A stretch of 64,000 nucleotides of DNA from a virus, in IMG/VR virus record IMGVR_UViG_3300030685_000016, positions 108,189-172,188 of that record. The stretch is one strand, 5' to 3'. The position numbers and the translations under genes are program-made. The notes under the pieces are model-generated. The model searched no databases and was not told where the DNA came from. It saw only the letters and a list, made by a program, of their open reading frames with translations. Shown one piece after another: positions 1 to 5,752 of this stretch. Position 1 is the first letter of the stretch. Every line of letters begins with the position of its first letter.

Positions 1-45
1 ACGCAGGACAAAGCAAAATACCCAGAATTATATAAAAAGAAATAA
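1..45 (+). CDS. C-terminal end of an upstream gene (partial)
   Basis: The window opens inside a reading frame that ends TQDKAKYPELYKKK followed by TAA. The stop shares its last A with the ATG of the next gene (TAATG), the same tight packing seen through the whole plus-strand region, so this is probably the tail of a real upstream gene. Only 14 residues are visible and the function cannot be inferred. Confidence 0.5.
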   Translation, partial: TQDKAKYPELYKKK

Positions 46-260
46 TGGATGAAATAAAATTAGAAGATTATTGGACAAAGAAGTTTCCTAATGGACATTT
101 GCCTTCTTATGCTAAAGAAATGATGCTTGAATTTGCATCAGATATTCTTCAATTAGCTACTGAAAATGCCTCAATAAAAACTGAAGTATGTATGGGAGTT
201 GTAATAGATCATAATATTGACAGAGATTCTATTCTTAACACAATAAATCAAATAGAATGA
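45..260 (+). CDS. small hypothetical phage protein (71 aa)
   Basis: A 71-residue soluble, acidic protein with no motif I recognise. It starts at an ATG overlapping the previous stop and ends at TGA inside ATGA, so the next gene's ATG overlaps its stop. The first in-frame TAA or TAG lies nine codons beyond this TGA, so read-through would add only a short tail. Function unknown. Confidence 0.7.
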   Translation: MDEIKLEDYWTKKFPNGHLPSYAKEMMLEFASDILQLATENASIKTEVCMGVVIDHNIDRDSILNTINQIE

Positions 261-676
261 AAAATTTATTTGTACCATATGAATTAGCTTTAAAGCTAAA
301 AGAGAAAGGATTTAATGAACCTTGTTTTGCTGTATATGTGAGACATAAATTACTTATGATTGGTCAACCAAATGATCTTCAAATTTATACTACTGAAGAT
401 TTTGAAGATGATATAAAAAGTGAAGATATTATTGCTCCTCTTTATCAACAAGTAACAGATTGGTTTAGAGAGGAACATAATATACATATTCATATATCAA
501 GAATGTATTGCTATGTAGGAGATAAGCCAAGAACCTTCGATGGTTGGTGCGTCTATATTGATAATGGGGTTGAAGATTCTGATTTAGAATGTAATTCCAT
601 ATTCATTAAAATGTTCTATCCTACTTATTATGAAGCTTTAATAAAGGCTATTGAAGAAGCATTAAAACTTATTTAA
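257..676 (+). CDS. conserved phage hypothetical protein (139 aa)
   Basis: The start (PYELALKLKEKGFNEPCF), a central QQVTDWFREEH block and the C-terminal YYEALIKAIEEALKLI block match, from memory, a small protein family common in Bacteroides phages and mobile elements. Its function is unknown. It is translationally coupled on both sides (ATGA upstream, TAATG downstream). The family resemblance is one of the hints for a Bacteroidota host. Confidence 0.8.
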   Translation: MKNLFVPYELALKLKEKGFNEPCFAVYVRHKLLMIGQPNDLQIYTTEDFEDDIKSEDIIAPLYQQVTDWFREEHNIHIHISRMYCYVGDKPRTFDGWCVYIDNGVEDSDLECNSIFIKMFYPTYYEALIKAIEEALKLI

Positions 677-1026
677 TGAAAAAAGGAGTATCACGAATAG
701 TTTTTAAAATAGGAAAATTTGCAATAAAAATTCCTAATCATTCATTTAATCACGAACATTTTCTACTTGGATGTTGGGCAAATTGTTCAGAAAGAAACTG
801 GTATAAATGTACTAATAAAATAGCTGAATATAAAGATAAGATGGCACCTTCTCTATTTTGTTCATGGTTTGGTTTAATTCAAATTCAATATTGGTGTAAT
901 CCTATTGATAGAGATTTAACAGATGAAGAACTTAAATATTTTGATAATATTAGAAATGGAGAACAAAAATCTGAAAACTTTGGATATTATAATAATAGAA
1001 TGGTTTGTTTAGATTATGCACAATAG
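676..1026 (+). CDS. conserved phage hypothetical protein (116 aa)
   Basis: The N-terminal segment RIVFKIGKFAIKIPN and the aromatic-rich SLFCSWFGLIQIQYWC core belong, as I remember it, to a small protein family of unknown function recurring in gut Bacteroidota phages. It contains several Trp residues, all TGG. The gene ends at TAG, which shows TAG is still a stop here. It overlaps the previous gene by one base. Confidence 0.75.
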   Translation: MKKGVSRIVFKIGKFAIKIPNHSFNHEHFLLGCWANCSERNWYKCTNKIAEYKDKMAPSLFCSWFGLIQIQYWCNPIDRDLTDEELKYFDNIRNGEQKSENFGYYNNRMVCLDYAQ

Positions 1027-1066
1027 ATATAATTAATATTTGATTTATATTAATGGAAAAATTATT

Positions 1067-1153
1067 ATGAAAAAATGGATTATTAAATTATTTAATAAAT
1101 TTATTATATTGATCAATACTGACTCATATGATGATGGAACAGGTTGGGGATGA
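1067..1153 (+). CDS. possible very small protein (28 aa)
   Basis: A short basic-hydrophobic frame starting MKKWIIKLFNKF sits in the 196-base gap between two better supported genes. It ends at TGA at 1151. If that TGA were read as Trp the frame would run 16 further residues to TAA at 1204. There is no recognisable family and coding is uncertain. Confidence 0.3.
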   Translation: MKKWIIKLFNKFIILINTDSYDDGTGWG

Positions 1154-1222
1154 AGAAAGAACTTAATTTCTATTTCTATATTCTTTTTGGCAGATGTCAA
1201 TTAATGTTGGATTATTGTTTAA

Positions 1223-1627
1223 ATGAAAATTATTATGGAAGAATTAGAAAAGAAAGTTGAAGAAGCTGCTAAAAAGTATATAAAAGACTATTATAGTGAG
1301 CAAATAATGCCTAAGTGTGTAAAAGATGCTTTTATTAATGGCGCTAAATCTCCTGAAGCTAAAGAATATTGGCAACAAGAAAAAAAACTTAAGAATATTA
1401 TCTTCTCTGATGATATTGATACAATTGGTAAATGTGCTAAGTGTGGAGTTGAATTTCATATACATAAATTAGAACAACAAGGAATGTATACTGAAGAAGA
1501 TTTAAGAGATGCTTTTAATACAGCACAAAAACAAGCATCTGCAAGTACAGATCAATGTGGAAATGTAGAAGTAAATCATACAGAAACATTTGAAGAATGG
1601 TTTGAACAAAATAAAAAGAAATCATGA
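1223..1627 (+). CDS. hypothetical phage protein with Cys/His cluster (134 aa)
   Basis: A helical, charged protein with a central CAKCGVEFHIH segment that could bind zinc, and a C-terminal TFEEWFEQNKKK segment resembling the ends of many small Bacteroidota-phage proteins. An internal ATG at 1235 is an alternative start. It ends at TGA within ATGA, coupled to the next small gene. Function unknown. Confidence 0.7.
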   Translation: MKIIMEELEKKVEEAAKKYIKDYYSEQIMPKCVKDAFINGAKSPEAKEYWQQEKKLKNIIFSDDIDTIGKCAKCGVEFHIHKLEQQGMYTEEDLRDAFNTAQKQASASTDQCGNVEVNHTETFEEWFEQNKKKS

Positions 1628-1776
1628 AGACTAAAAAAATTGCTAAAGAATTAACGAGTCAAGAACTTATAGAAAGAATTTATAATTATACAGTTCAGAT
1701 TGAAAAGCTCCAAACTATGCGACTTATTTTTACAAAGGAAATAATTAAACGAAAGAAAAGAAAAATTAAATTATGA
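1624..1776 (+). CDS. small basic helical protein (50 aa)
   Basis: A 50-residue lysine-rich protein, probably one helical hairpin, joined by ATGA overlaps to the genes on both sides. The overlapping start and stop at each end are the main evidence that it is real. Its TGA stop is followed two codons later by TAA. No family recognised. Confidence 0.55.
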   Translation: MKTKKIAKELTSQELIERIYNYTVQIEKLQTMRLIFTKEIIKRKKRKIKL

Positions 1777-1907
1777 AAATAAATTTTAAAACAATGAGAC
1801 TTGATATCCAAAGGTTAAAAGATGCTATGGGCAGTGAATATACTTGTGAAAGATGTTTAGGAAACAGATGTCATCCAGAGACTTGTAATTGTTGGTGTCA
1901 TAATTAG
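1773..1907 (+). CDS. small Cys-rich, possibly zinc-binding protein (44 aa)
   Basis: The C-terminal half carries CERCLGNRCHPETCNCWCHN, with seven Cys and two His in twenty residues, which suggests a compact metal-binding knuckle. The start overlaps the previous TGA, and the TAG stop shares its G with the first base of the tRNA-Arg gene. No family recognised. Confidence 0.6.
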   Translation: MKINFKTMRLDIQRLKDAMGSEYTCERCLGNRCHPETCNCWCHN

Positions 1908-1980
1908 GAGATATAGCTCAATTGTATAGAGTTCTAAATTACGAATTTAGAAGTTGCAGGTTAGAATCCTGCTATCTTCA
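1907..1980 (+). tRNA. tRNA-Arg (anticodon ACG)
   Basis: A full cloverleaf can be drawn: 7-bp acceptor stem (1907-1913 with 1973-1979, one G-T pair), D arm, anticodon stem CTAAA/TTTAG around loop TTACGAA, and T arm GCAGG/CCTGC with loop TTAGAAT. The anticodon ACG reads CGT arginine codons after deamination of A34. CCA is not encoded. Confidence 0.9.
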
Positions 1981-1998
1981 CTAAAAATAAAAAAAATT

Positions 1999-2172
1999 AT
2001 GAGAACATTATTTAATTATTTCAGACAGGTATTTTGTAAACATGAATTTGAAGTAGAAATTGTAGAATCAACCGAAAGAGATATATATTCAGGTGCTAGT
2101 AAACAAGGAGAAAAACGTTCTCTATATTGTCCTAAATGTGGATATCATTCTTGGCATTGGAAGAGTTTTTAA
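1999..2172 (+). CDS. small zinc-ribbon-like protein (57 aa)
   Basis: The N-terminus has CKHEF and the C-terminus CPKCGYHSWHWK, giving CxH plus CxxC spacing typical of small zinc-ribbon proteins common in Bacteroidota phages. I chose the first ATG after the tRNA; the open frame extends upstream only into tRNA sequence. Probably a small nucleic-acid- or protein-binding protein, but the role is unknown. Confidence 0.7.
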   Translation: MRTLFNYFRQVFCKHEFEVEIVESTERDIYSGASKQGEKRSLYCPKCGYHSWHWKSF

Positions 2173-2173
2173 T

Positions 2174-2455
2174 ATGGCAATGTTTGGAAGCTCTTGGTCA
2201 GAGGGCACTGAAGGAGAAGAAATAGGACCATTTAGTCATTGGTTAGAAGATTCAATTGAAGATGATGGGCCTATGGTACCTTCATCTTGGAAAGAAGAAG
2301 TTCCTACGAATGCATTTGACTTATGTATGGAATTAAAAAGAAAAACAGGTATGGGATTATTAAGTGCCAAACGTTGTTTACAAGATAATACTTGGGATAT
2401 TGATAAAGCAAATGAAAACCATCACACTTATATGTGGGATGGTAAATTGAAATAA
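2174..2455 (+). CDS. protein with UBA/EF-Ts N-terminal-like domain (93 aa)
   Basis: Residues about 52-80 (LKRKTGMGLLSAKRCLQ then WDIDKAN) fit the TS-N/UBA helical domain of elongation factor Ts, whose usual form is LRxxTGAGMxDCKxAL then DxxxA. In EF-Ts that domain contacts EF-Tu. The remaining N-terminal half is acidic. A phage protein carrying only this domain inside a tRNA cluster hints at contact with EF-Tu or another translation factor, but that is inference. The ATG two bases after the previous stop was chosen over an upstream one that lies inside the previous gene. Confidence 0.65.
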   Translation: MAMFGSSWSEGTEGEEIGPFSHWLEDSIEDDGPMVPSSWKEEVPTNAFDLCMELKRKTGMGLLSAKRCLQDNTWDIDKANENHHTYMWDGKLK

Positions 2456-2539
2456 ATATTCATCACATGGATACCGCATGGTTGAGTCAAATTTGAACTC
2501 TTCACCTCTTCGGCCGGTTAAACGATTAGGTATGAATAT
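2456..2539 (+). ncRNA. tRNA-like folded RNA, identity unknown
   Basis: An 8-bp outer stem (2456-2463 with 2532-2539) encloses a CATG/CATG arm at 2466-2480, a GAGT/ACTC arm at 2484-2500 and an ACCT/AGGT arm at 2504-2531. The topology and size resemble a tRNA, but the anticodon loop is not seven bases and there is no TTCRANY T loop. It lies between a gene and a tRNA. It could be a decayed tRNA or a different small RNA. Confidence 0.4.
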
Positions 2540-2589
2540 AAATAGTTTTAAGGCATCTGAATTCTATTCAAAAATAATGGTGCCACCAC

Positions 2590-2676
2590 GTCTCGGTTGC
2601 CTTAGTTGGTCGAAAGGTCTAGGCTGTTAACCTAGTGAGTTTTACTCCACCGTGGGTTCGAATCCCACCCCTGACT
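2590..2676 (+). tRNA. tRNA with anticodon GTT (Asn by anticodon) and long variable arm
   Basis: The anticodon stem CTAGG/CCTAG holds loop CTGTTAA (anticodon GTT), and the T arm GTGGG/CCCAC has the classical TTCGAAT loop. The variable region is long and holds a small GAGT/ACTC hairpin, a class II feature of Leu, Ser and Tyr tRNAs rather than Asn. The acceptor stem has two mismatched pairs. It is a real tRNA gene by its T and anticodon arms, but its amino acid is uncertain. Confidence 0.75.
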
Positions 2677-2678
2677 CT

Positions 2679-2770
2679 AAACAAGTAAGTTCTATAAGAC
2701 AGATCTCGTGTACACGACATAAATTAGAACAGAAACTAATCTGTCAAGGCTACAAGCAAAGTACTTGTTT
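2679..2770 (+). ncRNA. structured small RNA between tRNAs
   Basis: Nested perfect helices can be drawn: outer 9-bp stem 2679-2687 with 2762-2770, inner 7-bp stem 2698-2704 with 2739-2745, and inside it the hairpin TCGTG-TA-CACGA (2706-2717) and a TTAG/CTAA hairpin (2724-2739). No T loop or anticodon loop is present, so it is not a tRNA. It starts three bases after one tRNA and ends six bases before the next. Function unknown. Confidence 0.5.
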
Positions 2771-2776
2771 TTAAAT

Positions 2777-2861
2777 GGTAATTGTAGCCGGTAATGGTCT
2801 CCGAACAGATTGTGGTTCTGTAATGCGAAAGCTAATGCGGGTTCGAGTCCCGTCTTTTACC
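2777..2861 (+). tRNA. tRNA-His (anticodon GTG)
   Basis: The anticodon stem ACAGA/TCTGT holds loop TTGTGGT (GTG), and the T arm has TTCGAGT. The extra 5' G at 2777 faces C at 2861, the G-1:C73 pair that marks histidine tRNAs. The acceptor stem has two T-T mismatches, the D region is expanded, and the variable region contains a GCGAAAGC mini-hairpin, so the body is unusual, but the histidine identity elements are intact. Confidence 0.8.
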
Positions 2862-2876
2862 CTAAATTTTAAATAA

Positions 2877-3323
2877 ATGATAAATATTTGTAAAATTAGA
2901 AAATTTCCTGACTGGCATTATTTTGTTTATTATTTATCTAAACAAGATAGAGGAAAATGGTTAAATGTTTGGTTTCAAGAAGAAGATTGTTTATATAAAG
3001 GAAAAAAATATTCTCCTAATAATTATTGTACCTTAAAAGAAGTTGATAAAGAATCTATGTTTCATTTATATGGAAGAAGGTTTAATCCAGTTTCTATCTT
3101 TATTATTAATTCTTATAAAAAAGAAAATCCTTTTTCTATGAAAGTTATGATACATTCAGTAGATGATAGTTCTTATGGTATATGGTTTGATTTTCCATTA
3201 GAAGGATTAGAATGTAGAAGATTGTTAATAATGAAATGGATTTCAGAGAGAAGTATAATAAATGGAGAAAAACTCCTTGATTATTGTGAATCTTTGGGAG
3301 GAGAAGACAGAGATTATAATTAA
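2877..3323 (+). CDS. hypothetical protein (148 aa)
   Basis: A soluble, aromatic-rich protein of mixed composition starting 15 bases after the tRNA-His. No motif, signal peptide or membrane segment is evident. All Trp codons are TGG and the stop is TAA. It is followed after two bases by another small gene, probably in one transcription unit with the tRNAs. Confidence 0.7.
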   Translation: MINICKIRKFPDWHYFVYYLSKQDRGKWLNVWFQEEDCLYKGKKYSPNNYCTLKEVDKESMFHLYGRRFNPVSIFIINSYKKENPFSMKVMIHSVDDSSYGIWFDFPLEGLECRRLLIMKWISERSIINGEKLLDYCESLGGEDRDYN

Positions 3324-3325
3324 TT

Positions 3326-3553
3326 ATGGCAAAGGATAAAGAATTTGAAAAAAAATATAAAGCTGAGCGAATTATGAGAAAAACAGTTCGGAAGGCTAAG
3401 AGACAATTAAGGAATAATGGGATGTGCAAATGTGGTATTAACCACAAAACAGATTGGCACTCTTGTCCTTATGATGAGGATATGAATGGCAATTATGAAA
3501 AAAATTGTAGATGCTGTTCTGATTGCACACACAATTGTGCAATGGATATTTAA
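3326..3553 (+). CDS. small basic Cys-rich protein (75 aa)
   Basis: The N-terminal 35 residues are strongly basic and helical. The rest contains CKCGINHKTDWHSC and a terminal CRCCSDCTHNCAMDI segment, a Cys/His arrangement that suggests one or two zinc sites. The C-terminal motif recurs in Bacteroidota phage proteins as far as I remember. Possibly nucleic-acid binding; role unknown. Confidence 0.7.
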   Translation: MAKDKEFEKKYKAERIMRKTVRKAKRQLRNNGMCKCGINHKTDWHSCPYDEDMNGNYEKNCRCCSDCTHNCAMDI

Positions 3554-3557
3554 GATT

Positions 3558-3611
3558 GCGAGGTAGCTCAGTGGTAGAGCGATTGTCGGGCGTTCGATTC
3601 GTTCCCTCGCT
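3558..3611 (+). tRNA. tRNA-like gene lacking the anticodon arm
   Basis: Acceptor strands GCGAGG and CCTCGC pair perfectly, the D arm GCTC-AGTGGTA-GAGC is canonical, and a TTCGATT T loop sits on a five-pair stem with two G-T pairs. Only seven bases (GATTGTC) separate the D and T arms, so the anticodon arm and variable loop are missing. It cannot decode. It is either a deletion relic or a tRNA mimic. Confidence 0.6.
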
Positions 3612-3625
3612 ACAAATTTAAAAAA

Positions 3626-4000
3626 ATGAAAAGTATTATAAAAGAAATTTTAAGAATAGAAAAACAATTATCTGATACTTCTTTAAAATTAAGTAATAAT
3701 AATTTTCTTTTAAAAGCTTCAAAAGATGCAGTTGAAAAAGAGAAACAGAAACAGTCAGATTTTAAAGCAAGTTTAATATTATTAACTGGACAATGGGATA
3801 ATCAATATAAGATTTTATTAAACTATTTTAAGACCAGGGAAAGAATAAGTTGGCATATTCAATATTTGAGAGAATGTATCACTGAATTGGAGCTTTATGA
3901 ATCAGATTGGTTTGATTATGTTTATAAAGAAAATATTGAATTAGAAGAATTAGAGCAATTATATAAAAAAATTAATGGGACAATTACAAAACAGAATTGA
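3626..4000 (+). CDS. coiled-coil hypothetical protein (124 aa)
   Basis: Heptad-like spacing of Leu, Ile and charged residues over most of the length, with long Lys/Glu-rich stretches, predicts a coiled coil. It ends at TGA with an in-frame TAA five codons later, and overlaps the YqeY-like gene by 26 bases. Function unknown. Confidence 0.65.
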   Translation: MKSIIKEILRIEKQLSDTSLKLSNNNFLLKASKDAVEKEKQKQSDFKASLILLTGQWDNQYKILLNYFKTRERISWHIQYLRECITELELYESDWFDYVYKENIELEELEQLYKKINGTITKQN

Positions 4001-4358
4001 AAAGGATTTGCATAATTCTATTTTAAATAGAAATGATGCTAAAAAAGATATTTTAAGAGTTATTTACTCTGATATGAATAAAATTGGAAGAGATGTTACT
4101 GATGAACAAGTTATTAAAATTATCAAGAAACAGATTGAAGATTCTAGAGCTTGTCATACAGAAGAAGAAATTCCTTTAATAGAGGTTTATCTTCCAGCCG
4201 AAATGTCAGATGTTGAGATGAAGATGAACTTAACAATTATGTTATCTGAACAATGTATTTCTAAAACTGATATACCTAATGCAATGAAGGCTGCAAAGAC
4301 TTTTTTAGGTTCTGATTTTGATGGAAAAAGAGTTTCAGCAATTTTAAAAACATTATAA
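3975..4358 (+). CDS. GatB/YqeY domain-containing protein
   Basis: The family features are present in order: a basic amphipathic N-terminus (NRIEKDLHNSILNRNDAKKDILRVI), a central EQVIKIIKKQIEDS helix, the EIPLIEVYLPAEMSD segment and the terminal DGKRVSAILKTL. The family's usual length is about 150 residues and this has 127. The domain is homologous to the tRNA-binding tail of the amidotransferase subunit GatB, so binding of tRNA is plausible. It sits in the phage tRNA cluster and overlaps both neighbours. Confidence 0.75.
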   Translation: MGQLQNRIEKDLHNSILNRNDAKKDILRVIYSDMNKIGRDVTDEQVIKIIKKQIEDSRACHTEEEIPLIEVYLPAEMSDVEMKMNLTIMLSEQCISKTDIPNAMKAAKTFLGSDFDGKRVSAILKTL

Positions 4359-4522
4359 TGAAATGGGGATATAAAGTTATTATTGAAGACATGTCTATTT
4401 ATCAATTAATTGAAATATTAAATATAAATGGAAAACTTGGCTGGGAATTAGTTAATAATGTAGTAACTGATTCCTCAATGTTTAGTAAAACTTATGTATT
4501 AATTTTCAAGAAAGTTCTTTAA
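4358..4522 (+). CDS. DUF4177-like small protein (54 aa)
   Basis: The pattern WGYKVI, LIEILNINGKLGWELVN and a terminal YVLIFKK strand matches DUF4177, a small beta-alpha-beta family with the signature LNxxGxxGWELV. Its biochemical role is unknown. The start overlaps the YqeY-like stop (TAATG). Confidence 0.65.
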   Translation: MKWGYKVIIEDMSIYQLIEILNINGKLGWELVNNVVTDSSMFSKTYVLIFKKVL

Positions 4523-4525
4523 AAC

Positions 4526-4670
4526 ATTAATATTATACCTATATGTATGCAACTGATGGGTGAAGACATTGCAGTAGATGGATTACGGATATCCTGCGAC
4601 TCTGTTTAGCAACAGAGGATAATTGTGAGTAACTTATTCCGCCATCGTCTAATAAAACAATAATATTAAT
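4526..4670 (+). ncRNA. multibranched structured RNA region
   Basis: An 11-bp AT-rich outer stem (4526-4536 with 4660-4670) encloses a GATGG/CCATC stem (4577-4581 with 4642-4646), which holds a palindromic GGATATCC, a perfect CTCTGTT-TAGC-AACAGAG hairpin and a GGATAA/TTATTCC hairpin. No open frame of useful length is present. The anticodon and T-loop signatures of tRNA are missing, so I call it an unidentified structured RNA. Confidence 0.4.
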
Positions 4671-4673
4671 TAA

Positions 4674-4703
4674 AAACTTATCAGCGTATACACTGGTAAG
4701 TTT
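4674..4703 (+). other. long hairpin upstream of tRNA-Asp
   Basis: The inverted repeat AAACTTATCAG / CTGGTAAGTTT pairs over 11 positions (one G-T) around an 8-base loop, five bases before the tRNA-Asp acceptor stem. There is no U tract after it, so it is not a typical terminator. It may be a processing or spacer element in the tRNA transcript. Confidence 0.4.
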
Positions 4704-4708
4704 AATAT

Positions 4709-4784
4709 AGTCTCAGGGCCTGCTAGGGTGGGCGATAGCTTGTCACGCTATTCAATCAGGAGGGTTCGAATCCCTTTGGGACTG
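4709..4784 (+). tRNA. tRNA-Asp (anticodon GTC)
   Basis: All arms are present: acceptor AGTCTCA/TGGGACT, D arm with GCC/GGC, anticodon stem ATAGC/GCTAT with loop TTGTCAC, and T arm GAGGG/CCCTT with TTCGAAT. The discriminator G is the one expected for aspartate. CCA is not encoded. Confidence 0.9.
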
Positions 4785-4801
4785 CAAAAAGATAATAAAA
4801 T

Positions 4802-4875
4802 GCTCTCATGGTGTAACTGCATAACATAACTCACTTCTAATGAATTGACTGGGGGTTGGAATCCCTCTGGGGGTA
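4802..4875 (+). tRNA. tRNA-Arg (anticodon TCT)
   Basis: Acceptor GCTCTCA pairs with TGGGGGT through several G-T pairs. The anticodon loop CTTCTAA gives TCT, reading AGA and AGG. The T arm GGGGG/CCCTC carries loop TTGGAAT. One anticodon-stem pair is mismatched. AGA is the dominant Arg codon in this AT-rich genome, so supplying this tRNA makes sense. Confidence 0.85.
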
Positions 4876-4888
4876 CTAAATTAAAAAT

Positions 4889-5062
4889 ATGAAACAAAAA
4901 ATTGAAAAACTTTTAGAATCATTAATACCTTTAGGTATTGGTTTAATTTCTAGTAGTTTATGGTGGACACATAATGATAATTGGAAGACTTATTTACCAA
5001 TTGTATTATTACTAATGGCAATACAAAGATTATTTGATAAATATAATAAATATAATAAATAA
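4889..5062 (+). CDS. small membrane protein (57 aa)
   Basis: Two hydrophobic stretches, LIPLGIGLISSSLWW and YLPIVLLLMAIQRLF, are separated by a short polar loop and flanked by Lys-rich ends, predicting a two-pass inner-membrane hairpin. The start follows tRNA-Arg by 13 bases and the stop overlaps the next ATG. Function unknown; holin or membrane-anchoring roles cannot be told apart. Confidence 0.65.
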   Translation: MKQKIEKLLESLIPLGIGLISSSLWWTHNDNWKTYLPIVLLLMAIQRLFDKYNKYNK

Positions 5063-5343
5063 TGGGAGAATTAACATTTATAAATTCGAACTCTGATAAA
5101 AATAATCCAACATTACTTGGTTTACACCATGTTCTTGGATTTGGTAAATATAGAAACAAAAGAATAGATACTATTATAGAAATAGACCCAGGATACCTTC
5201 TTTGGTTAGTTGACAGTGAATGTTATAAGTTTTATAATGACGAAGTTTATAAAAAAGTTAGCAGAGTAGCTAGTAAGAAAAGTTCAGAGAAGTATAAAGC
5301 AACTTATTATCCTTGGAGTAAAGGAAGAACTAAATTATATTAA
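5062..5343 (+). CDS. protein with exodeoxyribonuclease X-like C-terminal domain (93 aa)
   Basis: The central block FGKYRNKRIDTIIEIDPGYLLWLVDSE matches the small domain found at the C-terminus of exodeoxyribonuclease X-type proteins (consensus FGKYKGKxIxEIxxxDPxYLxWL), shown in parts here as FGKYRNKRID and DPGYLLWLV. The nuclease domain itself is absent, so this is a free-standing copy, probably a DNA- or partner-binding module. It precedes tRNA-Pro. Confidence 0.7.
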   Translation: MGELTFINSNSDKNNPTLLGLHHVLGFGKYRNKRIDTIIEIDPGYLLWLVDSECYKFYNDEVYKKVSRVASKKSSEKYKATYYPWSKGRTKLY

Positions 5344-5354
5344 TAGATATAAAT

Positions 5355-5430
5355 CGAGATGTTGGGGAGTCCGGTACCCCGCTTGCTTTGGGAGCAAGAG
5401 AACTCGCAGGTTCGAATCCTGCCATCCCGA
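5355..5430 (+). tRNA. tRNA-Pro (anticodon TGG)
   Basis: Acceptor CGAGATG/CATCCCG has one mismatch. The D arm GGGG/CCCC, anticodon stem CTTGC/GCAAG with loop TTTGGGA (TGG) and T arm GCAGG/CCTGC with TTCGAAT are all canonical. The discriminator is A. It is the last tRNA of the cluster. Confidence 0.9.
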
Positions 5431-5432
5431 CG

Positions 5433-5694
5433 TGATACTACGTAAAGCCTCTTCTAAAGAATGTAACGTAGTTATAGCAAAAGCCTTTCGGGTTAAAGGT
5501 ATAAGCACCACCAGTTCCTTTCTAAAAGGAAAAAAACTTTAGGTGACGTACTAGGATAAGGCTGCCTAGTAAAATATAAGTAAACTAAAATTCTAAATGA
5601 TAAGTAATTTTTAATAAAGTCTTTTGAAGATTAAAAATGATGATCCACGATGCGGCCAGAGAAAAGACCTTGGGGTTATTTAGTTACTTAATTT
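5433..5694 (+). ncRNA. 260-nt structured non-coding RNA of unknown class
   Basis: No gene fits here, but many helices do: ACTACGT/ACGTAGT (5437-5443 with 5466-5472), CCTTT/AAAGG (5484-5499), CACC/GGTG (5506-5509 with 5542-5545) around TTCCTTT/AAAGGAA, TACTAGG/CCTAGTA (5549-5571), a long-range helix joining 5578-5588 to 5679-5690, and GTCTTTT/AAAAGAC (5619-5625 with 5662-5668). It ends exactly at a terminator. I could not match it to tmRNA, RNase P or 6S RNA. Confidence 0.5.
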
Positions 5695-5730
5695 ATAAGG
5701 ACATCGAAAGGTGTCCTTATTTTATTTTTA
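5695..5730 (+). terminator. rho-independent terminator after the tRNA/ncRNA cluster
   Basis: ATAAGGACA pairs perfectly with TGTCCTTAT around an 8-base loop and is followed by a T-rich run. It closes the early tRNA transcription unit before the gene at 5753. Confidence 0.8.
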
Positions 5731-5752
5731 ACAAATTGTAAATTAAATACTT

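Noticed and set aside
1244-1465. Minus-strand open frames in the plus-strand region
   Set aside because: They mirror plus-strand genes, have hydrophobic AT-driven composition and no motif. The same holds for minus-strand frames near 3145, 4187, 12547, 22584 and 37795.
2456-2539. Suppressor tRNA with anticodon TCA
   Set aside because: A TCA triplet occurs in GAGTCAAATTTG, but the stem-loop does not form a seven-base loop with T at position 33, and no T arm is present.
5433-5694. RNase P RNA, tmRNA or 6S RNA
   Set aside because: I could not find the conserved RNase P P4 strands, a tmRNA tRNA-like half with a tag frame, or the single long 6S hairpin.
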